Shown here: positions 21,801 through 32,182 of the stretch, piece by piece | Numbering within the stretch: the stretch's first letter is position 1 | Layout: the number at the start of each line of letters is the position of its first letter | NCBI RefSeq assembly: GCF_047511655.1 | Contig: NC_133395.1 | Location: 148,232,318 to 148,296,317 of the forward strand | DNA length: 64,000 bases | From: Castor canadensis | Taxonomy: Eukaryota; Chordata; Mammalia; Rodentia; Castoridae | Direction of reading: 5' to 3' | Translations under genes and position numbers: made by a program | The notes under the pieces: generated by a model | Database searches by the model: none | The model's input: only the letters and a program-made list of their open reading frames with translations | Told to the model about the DNA's origin: nothing

Positions 21801-24800
21801 GGCAGCCTTCTGCTGTGCCTATCTGAATGACTTGTCCTGAACTCTCGTATGTAACCATACCAGCATGCCTTCCGCCAGCATTTACCACCACACAATGTTA
21901 TTTTAACTTTCACTGACCTTTCGTGAACCTAGCATGGCACATGGCATATGTTCACTGAACAACAGATGCATTTTTGTAAGAAAAACACTAATTGTACAAA
22001 AGCAAACAAGGTACCATCCTATTTCACCCACGTGCCTAACAGACTCTCAAGAAGACTGCCAGAGAAAAGAGGCTCTTTTGAATGCATAATTCCTCGTGCA
22101 ATGATGGAGAATTAAAGAAATAGAAACCTTACGGAGTGGTTCTCCCAAGTAATAAGCTCAAGCCGGGCATGGTGGTGCTCACCTACTTGGGAGAAAGACG
22201 GATCATTTGAGCCCAAGAGTTTGAGGCCAGCCTGGGCAACATAGACCTTGTCTGAAAAAGAAAAGAAAGAAAGAAACCCCATAAATTCTGAATTATAGTT
22301 AAACAGAAAAATGGTTGTGCAGAATTTGAATGCACAGCCTTGACCCCATCCCTGGAATAATGCATAGCCAGGACTAGCAAGCTGGTTCCTCTGTGCCAAG
22401 AGGAAGGGCCAGTGAGAAGGCTGGGACCAGACAGCATCATGGAGCCAGACCTGCCTGTTCACTATGTGTGACCTGTAAATGGACTGCAGGCACCTCATCT
22501 CTCCAGCTGAAGAACTGATTGGACACCAGCAAAATCAGAAATGGTTCTGTCTCATACAACTCAGCAGTTTGCCACTGTTGAAAACCCTAAATGTGTACAT
22601 ACTGAAATGAACAAGCCAGCAAAGAAAAATTCAAGCTTACATAGAGAAATGAGAAGAGACGGAGTTAAAAAACCAAAACAAACCAAAATGAAACAAACAT
22701 AAGGCTAATGGAAAAGAGGAAACAACTAGGGTAGAAAGATAAAGTTATCCAACAAATGATTTGGAATAACCAACTAGATATCTGGAGGAAAAACAAGCCC
22801 CTTCACCACTCCTGTGTCAGACAAACAAAACCAAACCAGACCAGTGATTCCCCAGTCCGTGCACATTTCTCTTTTGATGGTCCTGGCTCACACTTGCGAG
22901 GCAGGTGCTCCACTATGTGAGCCTCTCCACCAATCACCTAGCACGCTTCTCCTGCCCACTTTCTCCTCTCCTGATGATCACTCAATACTTTCCTCTTCTC
23001 GTAAAACTGCACTCCCATTTTGATTTCTCACCATAAAACAGCACAAATTCCTATGTCTTGCTCAGCGCTTACTCAGAAGCAAGCCTTCAATAACTGTGTG
23101 ATGAATGAATAGCTCTTAGGTAAAGTTAAGAGTCTCAGAGGACAAGACAGATTTTATGCTTTCTTCATCTATAAAACGAGAATAACGGTACTTTCTTTAC
23201 AGGTTATTAAAAGTACTAATTAACATGAATTAAACTGACATACAGGACCATCCCTGTCAGGGACCTGACTCACAGTAAGTACATAATATTTGCTAACTAC
23301 CATAATTAGTAGATTGTAGATTAAACAATCTTTTTTTTTTTTTTTTTTGGCAGCACTGAAGGGTCTCAGGCTTGCTATAGGCAGGTGCTCTTACTGCTTC
23401 AGCCATTCCACCAGCCCTTTTTTGTGATGATTTTTTCAAGACAAGGTGTCAGGAACTATTTGCCTGGGGCTGGCTTTGAACCACAATCCTGGGCCCTCCT
23501 ATCTCTGTGTACCAAGTAGCTTGGATTTCAGGGATGAGCCCAGCTAGATTCAACAGTCTTACTTTCTACCTTGTCACTTGTGTGTGGTTAGACTGGCAGT
23601 CGGGATTGTCTATAGATGAAGCAAAACCCCTAAGAGAAGTCCCCCAAATGAGATGACAGCTAAAGAAAAATAACTCCTCTTTCACAAAGCAAACTGGAGA
23701 GCGAGCTCAAATGCTTTAGCAATGCCAGACTAAAGCATGATGTTGGTATGTCTGGTTTGATTTCGACCTCCTGACAACTTTATGCGAACAAATCAAATTA
23801 TGTGTCTTACAAAGAGTTCTAGGAGAGAACTGTTGGCCACAGAAGACTGAACTGTATTTCTAGGCATGTATCAGTGCAGAACCTTGTACATGGCAGTTCA
23901 TAGCAACATCACCCATAACAGCTGAAACGTACAGACAATCCAAGTGTCTATCCATACATGAACTATTAGCCATAAAAATAAAGGAAGCACTGATCCATGC
24001 CAAGCATGGATAACCCATGAAAACGTGCTGACAGAAGCCTGTTATAAAAGACCACACATACTGTATGTAGGATTCCATTTTTATGAAAAGACCAAAATAG
24101 CAAATCTACAGAAGACAGAAAATGGGTTGGTGGTATAGGGTGTGTGGGAGTACAGCTTGGGGACAGTGACTACTTACTTCACAGATGTGAAGCTGCTTTC
24201 TGAATTGATGAAATGTTGTAAAATTAAGACATGCCTATAATCCCAGCACTTGGGAGGTTGAGACAAGAGGGTTCAGAGTTCTGGTTAGCCTGGGCTACAC
24301 AGTGAAAGCCTGTCTCAAAAACAAAAACAAAAACAAAAAAAGGGCTGGGGGCATGGCTCAAGTGGTAGAGCACCTGCCTAGTGAGAGTGATGCCCTGAAT
24401 TTAAACCTCAGTGCCACCATAAAAAACAAATTCAGTGGTAATGGTTGTACAACATAGAATATACTAAAATATCGGTGAATTGTGCACTTTAAAAATGGGG
24501 AGTTTTAGGGGTTTTGTTTTGAGACCGGGTCTCACTAGGCTGGCTTCAACAAGGGCCTCCTTCCTCAGCCTTCTGAGTGGTGGGATTTTAGAGACATGCA
24601 CTACCATTTATTTTTTATTTTAGAATAAATCTCTATGAGGGAAGAAAAAATTGCTATTCTTTATATTACAGTCATGTATTGATTGCTTAATGATGGGAGA
24701 GTTCTGAGAAGACCTTGACTTGTTTCTCAGTCTTTTCCAAATATATACCGCTGGTGCAGCTAATGATACCTCTTCAGTCTTGCTTTGGGGGAAGTAGATG

Positions 24801-27800
24801 AAGTATGGCTGCCTCTGGCCTGTGCCCTGACATCGCTGCCACTCGTAGAATCCATCTGCCAAAACAACACAGCGTCTTCCCTTTCCCAGAGGCTCCTGAG
24901 AGAAAGTGAGCAAGGCATGGTCTTAGAGATGCAGTCATGCTTCACAGGATCCACTAAAGGATTTGAGTTAAAAAGTCTCAGGTCAGTGGTGGAGCGCTTG
25001 CCTTGCATGCCCATAGCCCTTGGTTCCATCCCCAGCAATGCACAAAATAAAGTAAAATGAAAATGTTAGGTCCATGTGTGACCTTAGAGGAGTTATCTTT
25101 GTGTGTGTGTGTGTGTGCGTGTGTGTGTGTGTGCGTGCTGCAGGGGATGGAACCCAAGGCCTTGGGCATGCGAGGCAGGCACTCCCACTGAGCCACATCC
25201 CCAGCTCCAGAGGAGTTTAATTTCTCTGCATCTCATTTTTCTTATGTGTAAAGTCACTACTCTATTACACAGATGCTGAAAAGGTTACATAATTCTGAAA
25301 GGCTTACTAAGATCTGGTCTCTAAAGCTAGCACCCCATGCAGTCAGTCCCCTCCCACAGTGAATTGGGCTGGCCCCATGCAACTGATAGAACACAGCAGA
25401 AGTGATGCTACATGGTGGCCAAGGCTAGTTCACAAGGCTTAGCAGTTCCTCCTGTCCTATCTTCTTGGATCATGAGCTGTGTGGTAAAAGAGCTGCCAGA
25501 TTGGAAGCTGGACTACCCTGAGCCCTCAAGCTAGGAATGTGGAAAGGCATCCAGTTGTTCTGGCCAAGTATGAGAAGTAGGTAAAGAAACCACCTTGGAC
25601 CTTCACCTCCTTCTACCATCTGATTACAAGTACATCAGTATCTCTACATGAAAAACGCACAATCCATAGAATATGAGATAAATACTTTGTTTTAAACCAT
25701 GAAGTCTGACATGGCTGGCTTGTCACACAGTAATAAACAGAATGGCACTCAACATTAACAATGGAGCTGGGTGCCTGTGGCTCACACCTGTAATCCTAGC
25801 TACTCAGGAGGCAGAGATCAGGAGGATTGCAGTTTGAAGCCAGCCTAGTCAAACAGTTCATGAAACCCTATCTTGAAAAAGCCCATCATAATAAAGAGCT
25901 GATGGAGTGGCTCAAGGCGTAGACCTTGAGTTCAAACCCCAGTCCCACAAAAAAACAAAAAAAAACAAGTGAGCATACTCTTTGGAACCTTATTTTATTT
26001 CTCAGGCATACAAGGGGTACAACAGTAGACAAAAGGAACAAAAACAGAGTGTATGCCATTTCCCTAAGACCTGCTACCCACCTTGAACGACCGTTTCTCC
26101 ATTATGGTATCGCTGCGACAGTTGGAAGTGTTGAACTGCAGCTTGGAAGGATCACTTTCCCTGAACCATGATGGGACCAGGCCCCACCGCATGGGGGCAA
26201 TGACCCGCTCTGATGGGTCTGCATCCTGCCACAGAAGGAAAGGTTAAGACTACAAGGAGACACAATGAAATTAAAGCCAAAAAATAAATTTAGCACATGT
26301 ATTACATAATCTTTAGAACTGAAGTACAAAGACTGTAAGATTATTCAAGGAGAAAGGACCAGCCAAACGTGGTACCTCAGGCCTGCGATCCCAGCACTGG
26401 GGGGTGGGGTGGGGCAGATAAGGCAGGAGGATAGTGAGTTCGAGGCCAGCTTGGCCTTCATAGTGAGATCCTATCACAAAAACCAAACCAAAAAAAAAAA
26501 GCAGGGGGGAGTGTATTTAAAAGGAAATTTTAATGATTTATCACAATATGGATAATCCAAGTTCTTTTCTTTTGAAACAGGGTCTCACTACACAGTCCTG
26601 TGGTACATGACATGATAGGTTAGAAGAGACCAGTAAACAGACTACATTTTGGGTGCAACTGTAATGGTTCAGATAGAAAAAGAAAAAACAAGTTTTCAAG
26701 TCTTGAAGAGTAAAATAATGATTTTTTTGTTTTTTGATATAGAGCTCACTATATAGCCCAGACTGGCCTTGAACATATTATAATGTAGTTCAGGCTGGCT
26801 TCAAACTCATGATCCTCCAGCACCAGCCTCCCTGGTACTGATATTTCAGGTGTGTGTCACCACAGCTGCCAGAAACAATGACATTACTGGGCCAGGGGTG
26901 TAGCTCATGGGTAGAGTGCTCGCCTAGCATGCATGAGGCCCTGGATTCAATCCCCAACACTGCAAAAAGAAAGAAAAGTGTATTACTACCTGACAAGAGA
27001 GAAAAATCTGAAGAGTTTGGTTTGGGGGAAGATCACTGGGTAAACTTCTGACACTCATAAGGTCTGTGGCAGTTTCAACTGTATTGAGTTGGGTTTTCTC
27101 CTTGTATCTGGATGGGTTAGGAACTAACAAACAGAATATGGCACAAGTGAACTGTATGATTTCCAAGGCTGTTAAAAAGGGTGTTGTTGACATATTGCTT
27201 TTGGTGCCCTGAGCTGCCATGTAAGAAATCCAGTTACCCTAAGTCTGCCATGCTGTGAGGAAGCCCAGACTAACTGAAGAAACCTCATGTAGGTGCTTTG
27301 GTCCATAGCCCCAAATGATGGCCCACATCAACTGCCAACTAAGTGAGTAAAGATCCCTCTAGATCAGGGGTTGACCACCTTTTTGGTAAAAGGCCAGTTA
27401 GTAAGTATTTCAGGGCTTTATAAGTTACAGTGTGTTGCAACTCTGTTGTCACAGTGACAAAGCAACCATAGTCAATTGATAAATGACTAAATGTTGATGT
27501 GTTCCACAAAATTTCATTTAAGAAACAGAGCACCCTAATGTTCTGACTCCTGTTGCAGATGATTTGAATCTCCCCAGGAAAAGCCCTAGATATCAGGGAG
27601 GGTACAGACCATGCCATCTATACCCTGTGCTAACCCCTCACTGATGAACTGGTGGGAAGGGGTTTAAGCCACCAGGGAACAGGGGTTCACTATATCCAAC
27701 ACACACTCACAGATGCAGATAAAGCTTAGGAGAAAGGCAGCCGAGGTACAGAGAAGGAACAGAGCTGGGTTCCAGCAGCTCACGCCTATAATCCTGGCTA

Positions 27801-30607
27801 CTAGAGAGGCTAAAATTGGGAGGACTGAGGTTCAAGGTTAACCCAGGCAAATAGTTTATGAGACCCCATATCCAAAACACCAGAGCAAAATGGACTGGAG
27901 GTATGATACAAAGCCCTGACTTTAAACCCTACTCCCCACCCCCAAAAAAATAGAACGAGGAATAGTGAAGAAAGGGTGGAATTCCAAGAAAGGAATGGAA
28001 GTATCTCAGCAGGGCTTCTCTGTTTAAAGAAAATCAACTCCATTGTGCTGATAATCCTGCATCTATCAGTTAATTCCTTATATGCAGTAGTTAGCTTCTG
28101 TAGTCACCTTGAGTGAACTGCTGTTGCTCTTAGAGAAATACAAGGTTAAGTTTTATTCTGACATGTCCCTCCCACCGCCCATGGACTCCTGACAGCTCAA
28201 GGGACATTTCTGGTTGTTCTGACTGGGGCTGCTATGAGTATCAATTTAGTGGATACAGGCCAGGGATGCTGCTCAACGTTCTACAAAGTACAGTACAGCT
28301 CCTCACAACAAAGATCTACCCTGCCCAATCAATAGTGCTGAGGTTGAGATGTCTTGTTCTCACAATTCTGTTGTCCGCTTTTAACTTGAGTGTGTTCATT
28401 AGACCACTGTAACCAAACCGAAACATGAGGGTAATGAACACAAAGTGCGAGAAGCCAAAATACTCAAAATATTGCCCAGTATTAGTCATATGGTCCTCTA
28501 CCATTTTTAGACTTCTAAACAGAACAGCTGGTGGCACTAAGGTAGATAAATGAAAGAGGAAGTAATTTGCAAGTCAGTGGTTTTAAATGCAAATGTTGCA
28601 ATTTATACACATATGCTGCCACTGGTGATTTGGATAAAGGAACTGCTGAAATGCTTCTAATTTATAAGCTTGAGAAAACAAAATATCAACTATTTATCAA
28701 ATTAAGAAACCCTAGCAATCTTAAAACTTATTACAGATATGCAGTCAAACACAACAGCAGCAAATTCAAACCCTGGACCCAAAGGAGGGCTCCACCTCCT
28801 GGTTCCAAGATGGGTCTACTAGAATAGGGTCCTGGTCTGCATCTCAGTTCCAGCTTGGTCTCTCACTGACTGGGTGACTAGGAGTCACAGTCTTTCTATA
28901 CTTCCGTCTTTATGTCTGTTAAACAAATCTTTCTTCCAGTTAACATTATTCTGTAATTCTACAAAGATATCAAGAAGAGAACTAGGGCTCAAAAGGAATA
29001 AAATACTTAATCCTTCTCTCCCTTCTCACTTTAAATTATGTCTTCCTTTGCAACATTTTCTCTTGCTTTTCTTGTCAAGGTTCTCCATGTTTGTCTTGAT
29101 TTCTTTCTCATTAAAAATAAAAAAATCTTCAATAGGGAAGTATTCACCCTCTAAAAATGACTGAAGAATAAACTGTGATGTAAATGGCTTCAATCAACCA
29201 AGAAGATCAATGTTGGGAACAGTAGTGCAGCTCAGTGGTAGAATGAGTGCTTAGCACCACAAGGCCCTGGGTTCCATCACCAGAAAAAAAAAATTAATGC
29301 TGTGATCCCTGTAATGTAGAGGTGAGTACTCTGTGACTACCATAGTATCACAAGAGTTTTGAAGAGTATGTATCAACTTTATAAACTGATCTCAGCATCA
29401 TGGATCAAATACAATCAAAACCCAAGGGTGGGCTAAGGGTACAGCAGCTCCGTAGAGTGCCTGCCTAGCATGCCTGATGACACTCTGGGTTCAATCACCA
29501 TCACACACACACAACCCAAACTAAAGAAACTTTGGGATGGAAATAATCAAGATTTTTAAAACTGATTTTTTTTTGGCAGCACTGAGATTTTAACTTGGGG
29601 CCTCATGCTTGCTAGGCAGGCGCTCTTACTGTGTGAGCCTTTTTTTGTGATGGATTTTTTTTGAGATAGGGTCTTGGGAACTATTTGCCCAGGGCTGACT
29701 TTGAACCTTGATCCTCCTGAATAGCTACAATTACAAGCAAGAGCCACTGACACCAGTAATCTCAGCACTCAGGAGACTAACGCAGGGAGATCAAGGTCAA
29801 CCTGGGCTATGAAGCAAACCGTTACTTATTAAGCGCTGCTGGAGGATGAACCAAGAGCCTGGAGCATGCTCCCTATGCATGCCACCTACCAATCATGGTT
29901 TTTTTTTTTTGATGGGACTGAGGTTTGAACTCAGGGCTTAGCACTTACAAAGCAGGCACTCTACTGCTTGCGTCACACCTCCAGTCCATTTTGTTCTGGT
30001 TATTTTGAAGATGGGAGCCTCACTAACTTCATTAACCATTTGCCCCGGCTGGCCTCAAATGGTTATCTTCTGGATCTCAGCCTTCCAAGTAGCCAGGATT
30101 ACACCAGCATCCGGCCCAGTCATGATTTTTAAACAAAATATGGAGAAACGACTGCTTTTTGGAGCAGGCAATCAGGTAAACAAGGAAGACATGATTGTAC
30201 AATTACGGGTCTCTCCAACGCTGTAGGGATAAATACTGCCAATACCATAAATGAGCTTAAACTTAAAACCGAGACGGTTCCACTCAAAGAGCAGAAGCTT
30301 GTCAGTGCTCAAGAAATACTGGACGTGTTTTAGCTTGGCTGACCACGGGCCTGGCCTGCCAGGAGGTTCGGCCTAGCCGCCTGGCGAGGGGCGTGGGCCG
30401 CCGTGTGAAGGACGGCGTGGTTACCTTGTCCACGTGCAGCCGAGAGAGCAGCACCGGGCCGCGGGCCTGCGGGCTCTGGTTGTAGGACGGGCGGTACTGG
30501 TCGGGGTCCCTCCACCGCGGAAGCCGCAGCTGTCCCTGCGGGTCGCGGTAGGCGCAGGCTCTGGTGAGGACATCCCTGGGGAGGTGGCAGGACGTGCGGC
30601 CGCACAT
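15503..30607 (-). CDS. HMCES: HMCES, abasic-site processing SRAP protein (six coding exons)
   Basis: HMCES crosslinks through Cys2 to abasic sites in single-stranded DNA at replication forks, protecting them as DNA-protein adducts. Coding exons on the minus strand: 30607-30425, 26225-26082, 24895-24770, 19231-19050, 18388-18196, 15724-15503. They join to 349 aa; human HMCES is 354. The SRAP residues are all present: Cys2 ([10 protein letters not shown]), Asn96 and Arg98 (FNTSNCRSD), Glu127 (ADGFYEWQ), and His210 (DIHHRMPAIL). The C-terminal tail is basic and ends KRPHNQ. It has W-L motifs (RQWLATK, LLERWLK); the family binds PCNA through a C-terminal PIP-like motif. Intron 4 uses a GC donor. 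The promoter is a CpG island about 1.1 kb downstream of the COPG1 poly(A) signal, on the same strand. Compared with human, about four residues are missing in frame before QWL. Identification is near certain. Confidence 0.97.
16195..16420 (+). repeat. Composite SINE, full-length with long tail
   Basis: Head 'ggctcacgcctgtaatccta' runs into 'gccagcccaggcaaatag', then a complete ID-like tail with A box (gtggctcaagtggtagag) and B box (gagttcaaacccc). This is a good reference copy for the long-tail class; it lies in HMCES intron 5. Confidence 0.9.
16480..16955 (-). repeat. Two minus-strand SINE copies (ID-like tail, then full composite)
   Basis: 16480-16565 is a free-standing ID-like tail in reverse. 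16732-16953 is a full composite copy in reverse, with a T-rich block between tail and head. Both are in HMCES intron 5. Confidence 0.85.
17380..17755 (-). repeat. ID-like fragment and composite SINE, reverse
   Basis: 17380-17480 is a degenerate ID-like unit. 17555-17755 is a composite copy with the short tail class (B box follows 'ggcatag' directly). Confidence 0.75.
17860..18072 (+). repeat. Composite SINE, short-tail class
   Basis: Head and tail are both present, but the tail passes from 'gtggctcaag' to 'ccctgaattcaagcccc' without the usual 22-24 bases between A and B boxes. It ends in an A-rich tract just upstream of HMCES exon 5 on the other strand. Confidence 0.85.
18196..18388 (-). CDS. 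HMCES: HMCES coding exon 5
   Basis: Residues 212 (split Arg) to 276. The exon starts after acceptor 'gtctag' and ends VVKK before donor 'gtaagg'. It holds the MPAILDGEE loop that follows the catalytic His. Confidence 0.96.
18740..18930. repeat. ID-like units flanking an (AC)n microsatellite
   Basis: A plus-strand ID-like unit (18740-18815) is followed by an A-rich stretch, an (AC)n run at 18835-18869, and a reverse ID-like fragment (18870-18930). The microsatellite probably grew from the A-rich tail of a SINE. Confidence 0.75.
19050..19231 (-). CDS. HMCES: HMCES coding exon 4 (GC donor)
   Basis: Residues 152-211 plus two bases of the Arg212 codon, including [15 protein letters not shown] and the catalytic His210. 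The acceptor is 'cttccag'. The exon ends ...CACCACAG and the intron starts GCAAGCC; no in-phase GT donor exists nearby, and exon 5 resumes with the G that completes AGG. Confidence 0.95.
19930..20640. other. HMCES intron 3 segment, possible old repeat
   Basis: This unique-looking A/C-rich stretch resembles the 5' region of an L1 in composition and precedes the L1-like text that begins near 21010. No motif secures the assignment and no coding signal was seen. Confidence 0.25.
20647..20930 (+). repeat. ID-like tail plus a second-type composite SINE
   Basis: 20647-20725 is an ID-like tail alone. 20736-20930 is a composite copy of a second type, whose joint reads 'ataaccagagcaaaaatgga' and whose tail reads 'ctttgtaaacacaaagcccc'. 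Related copies of the second type lie near 27770, 40445 and 57680. Confidence 0.8.
21010..21800 (+). mobile_element. Old L1/HAL1-like LINE fragment
   Basis: Segments such as 'atgcagtaatggctaagaat', 'atcatagtcaaactaataaa' and 'aaccaaagagaaaatcttgt' follow the known text of old mammalian L1/HAL1 elements. Two ID-like units (21222-21352) are inserted in it. No intact frame remains. Confidence 0.65.
22160..22265 (+). repeat. B1-like (7SL-derived) SINE
   Basis: 'gccgggcatggtggtgctca' leads to 'gaggccagcctgggcaacat' and an A-rich end with AAAGAAAG repeats, which is a B1/Alu-type monomer. Confidence 0.85.
23110..23305 (+). repeat. MIR-like ancient SINE
   Basis: 'ttcttcatctataaaacgag', followed by 'cacagtaagtacataatatt', matches the central and 3' parts of a MIR element. 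The copy is strongly diverged. Confidence 0.55.
23330..23550 (-). repeat. Composite SINE, reverse
   Basis: A T-rich start is followed by a reverse ID-like tail ('cttgctataggcaggtgctc') and the 7SL-like head. It lies in HMCES intron 3. Confidence 0.8.
23860..24225 (+). mobile_element. L1 3'-end fragment
   Basis: 'agcaacatcacccataacag' and 'aagtgtctatccatacatga', then 'actgtatgtaggattccatt', are typical of the 3' end of old L1 elements. Confidence 0.75.
24228..24610. repeat. B1-like, ID-like and reverse B1-like cluster
   Basis: A plus-strand B1-like unit (24228-24335) is followed by a plus-strand ID-like unit (24343-24420) and a minus-strand B1-like fragment (24500-24605). All are just 3' of HMCES exon 3 on the gene strand. 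Confidence 0.8.
24770..24895 (-). CDS. HMCES: HMCES coding exon 3
   Basis: Residues 110-151. Acceptor 'tctcag', donor 'gtatca'. It carries the SRAP signature [12 protein letters not shown] with Glu127 and the strand QPYFIYFPQ. Confidence 0.97.
24980..25206. repeat. ID-like pair around a (GT)n microsatellite
   Basis: A plus-strand ID-like unit (24980-25042) and a minus-strand one (25138-25206) bracket a (GT)n run at 25100-25138 that is broken by GC steps. Confidence 0.8.
25330..25740 (+). mobile_element. MaLR/MLT1-like LTR remnant
   Basis: The text 'gggctggccccatgcaactg', then 'aacagaagtgatg'-like and 'ttcttggatcatgagctgt' segments, and an end near 'taataaacagaatggca', is reminiscent of ERVL-MaLR (MLT1) LTRs. 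It is diverged; the family assignment is tentative. Confidence 0.4.
25767..25965 (+). repeat. Composite SINE, short-tail class
   Basis: Head 'ggctcacacctgtaatccta' leads to tail 'gtggctcaaggcgtagacct' and then the B box. The segment between A and B boxes is missing. Confidence 0.85.
26082..26225 (-). CDS. HMCES: HMCES coding exon 2
   Basis: Residues 62-109. Acceptor 'gtggcag', donor 'gtgggt'. It holds [11 protein letters not shown] and NCRSDT, with Asn96 and Arg98 of the SRAP active site. Confidence 0.97.
26370..26965. repeat. B1-like and ID-like cluster in HMCES intron 1
   Basis: A plus-strand B1-like unit (26370-26500), reverse B1-like fragments (26570-26605 and 26725-26875) and a plus-strand ID-like unit (26890-26965) follow one another. 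Confidence 0.75.
27366..27521 (+). mobile_element. MER5A-like hAT-Charlie DNA transposon fossil
   Basis: 'caggggttgaccaccttttt', 'aggccagttagtaagtattt' and 'acaaagcaaccatagtcaat' follow the MER5A non-autonomous hAT consensus as I know it. No transposase is present. It is an ancient shared mammalian insertion. Confidence 0.75.
27770..27950 (+). repeat. Second-type composite SINE
   Basis: The head is followed by 'caaaacaccagagcaaaatg' and a short tail, with the same joint as in the copy near 20736. Confidence 0.75.
28155..28350 (+). mobile_element. MER20-like hAT-Charlie DNA transposon fossil
   Basis: 'gggacatttctggttgttct', 'ggccagggatgctgctcaac' and 'caatagtgctgaggttgaga' follow the MER20-type element. 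The family name is from memory of the consensus. Confidence 0.65.
29225..30115. repeat. SINE cluster at the 5' side of HMCES intron 1
   Basis: Plus-strand ID-like units lie at 29225-29290 and 29430-29510. Reverse composite copies lie at 29562-29755 and 29898-30115, the second with a T-rich start. Confidence 0.75.
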
Positions 30608-31240
30608 GCTGCCGTCCGAGGCCGCGGTCGCGCCTGGCCCTGGGCGGGGGCGAGGGCCGGTCAGGCCGCAGCGGAGGCCGCGGGGCCCGGAGACCCGCTA
30701 GGCCGGTCCACGGTTCCGCCGAGGGACACGCGGGGGGCCGCCCCTCCGGTCCCTGCTCCTTCTCCTCTCCCCTCCGCGTCCTCACAAACCCGCCCCCTCG
30801 CCCACCGGCCGGCCGGCTCCGCTCCCGGGAGCAGCCGTCCCAGGGGTCGGCTGACCTCGGGGCCGCGCCTTCCCGTCCCCCGCGCCGCCTGCCTAAGCCC
30901 GAACGCCGGCTCCGGGCGCCCTGCCGCCCACGGGCCCGGTTCCGCTGAGCGTCGCCTCCCCTCGCGTGCGCCGAGCCCGGTGCCCCGCAGCCCGCGCTCC
31001 CCGGGTTGTCCGCCCGGCCTCGCCCCTCGCCCCTCGCCCCGCCCCCTCGCTCCTCGCCCCGCCCCCGCCGGCGCGCCGTCCGCGTCAACCTCCCGGAAGC
31101 GCCGCAGGAGGGCGGAGGACACGCATGGCGGGGCTGCGGGAGCCAAGCCCTGGGTCCACCGTCGCCCCGAGCTCCCCAAGTGACAGCCCACCCCCAGGCC
31201 GTCCCGCCGGTAACCGACCTGAAACCGAGAACCCTGTTCT
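30330..31240. promoter_or_regulatory. HMCES: CpG island and promoter of HMCES
   Basis: A dense CpG region covers HMCES exon 1 and about 600 bases upstream. GC boxes of the ccccgcccc type lie at 31037-31045 and 31057-31066, and an ETS-like ccggaagc at 31093-31100. No TATA box was seen. The minus-strand start site probably lies between about 30650 and 31100. Confidence 0.85.
30425..30607 (-). CDS. HMCES: HMCES coding exon 1
   Basis: Residues 1-61, from the ATG at 30607-30605 to donor 'gtaacc'. The second residue is the catalytic Cys2, exposed once Met1 is removed. The ATG is fixed by this requirement. Confidence 0.97.
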
Positions 31241-31731
31241 GTCCTCACAGCCCTGCTAGTGACCTCAGTGTCGGGACAACCGCCGGGCGTCACACAAATC
31301 ACCCGCAAGCGTGACGGGCACCAGAACAGACCTTGAAGAGTTCCCCGGGTACTCAGGACCCAAATCACTGAGGGTAAGGGAGGCCCACTTTTAAAAGGCT
31401 ACCCAGGTGTACTGAGGCCACTTAAGACCACCTGGCTGTAGTTTAAAGCCTGCTTGTCTGGTTCAAGTGAAAGTTCCCGGAACTGGACCGAACAGGACTC
31501 AGGATCTCCAGGGCACGCTGCACCTCGGAGCTGATGCTGCCTGACTTCTAGGAAGGAGCGGGGTGTGAGAAGGCATGAAGATGACTGGGACCTCAGCCTG
31601 CACACTTGTACTGCTCCTTCCACCTTGGGACCAAGAGAAGGAACCAGTGTCACAGGGCTGTGGTGCCAAGACTTGGTGGAGGGAGGTCTTCTGACTTTCA
31701 GAAGAAGCTATCATTCATAAATACAGGTTCA

Positions 31732-31737
31732 TTTATT
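31732..31737 (-). terminator. COPG1: Distal polyadenylation signal of COPG1
   Basis: Minus-strand AATAAA 315 bases after the COPG1 stop codon. A second AATAAA lies 58 bases earlier in the transcript. Confidence 0.6.
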
Positions 31738-31789
31738 GTACAGATAAGATGGTTTCTTTAGGGATAAATTCAAGAGAAGGTGCAAACAT

Positions 31790-31795
31790 TTTATT
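31790..31795 (-). terminator. COPG1: Proximal polyadenylation signal of COPG1
   Basis: Minus-strand AATAAA 257 bases after the stop codon. With the distal signal it suggests alternative 3' ends of roughly 280 and 335 nt. Confidence 0.6.
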
Positions 31796-32051
31796 CATTT
31801 GTGATGTCCTTTCCCTTGCAGGCAAGGCAGCTAGAGCTGGGACAAGCTAAACAAATACCCTATTTTTAAACATATAACCCTAGCAGTCCTGGATGAAGGG
31901 GCAGATTTAAAAAAAAAAAAATCACAATGATTCCTGATTGTTTTTGAACACAGAAGCTCAGGAAGGAGCTCTTTCACTTTGTTGGGGGAGGTGTGACTTC
32001 TTCGTGGTGTGGGGGTAAAAGGTAGGAGCAGGGCTGATCATGGCTGGACCC

Positions 32052-32182
32052 TTAGCCCACAGATGCTAAGATGATGTCGACTGGCAGCTCCTCTGTACTT
32101 CTAGCTGTCACCTGCATTGTCACTGTGTCCAAAAGCAGCAGCCGAGAACGCACGAGGATGTCATGACCGCCCCGAAACACAC
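32052..32182 (-). CDS. COPG1: COPG1 exon 24 (last coding)
   Basis: Residues 832-874 and the TAA stop (32054-32052). It is the end of the platform part of the appendage, finishing DIILASVG. Acceptor 'tttccag'. Confidence 0.97.

Noticed and set aside
30330-31368. Several 230-250-codon frames on both strands around HMCES exon 1
   Set aside because: All are GC-rich shadows of the CpG island. Only the [10 protein letters not shown] frame up to the donor at 30424 fits a known protein.
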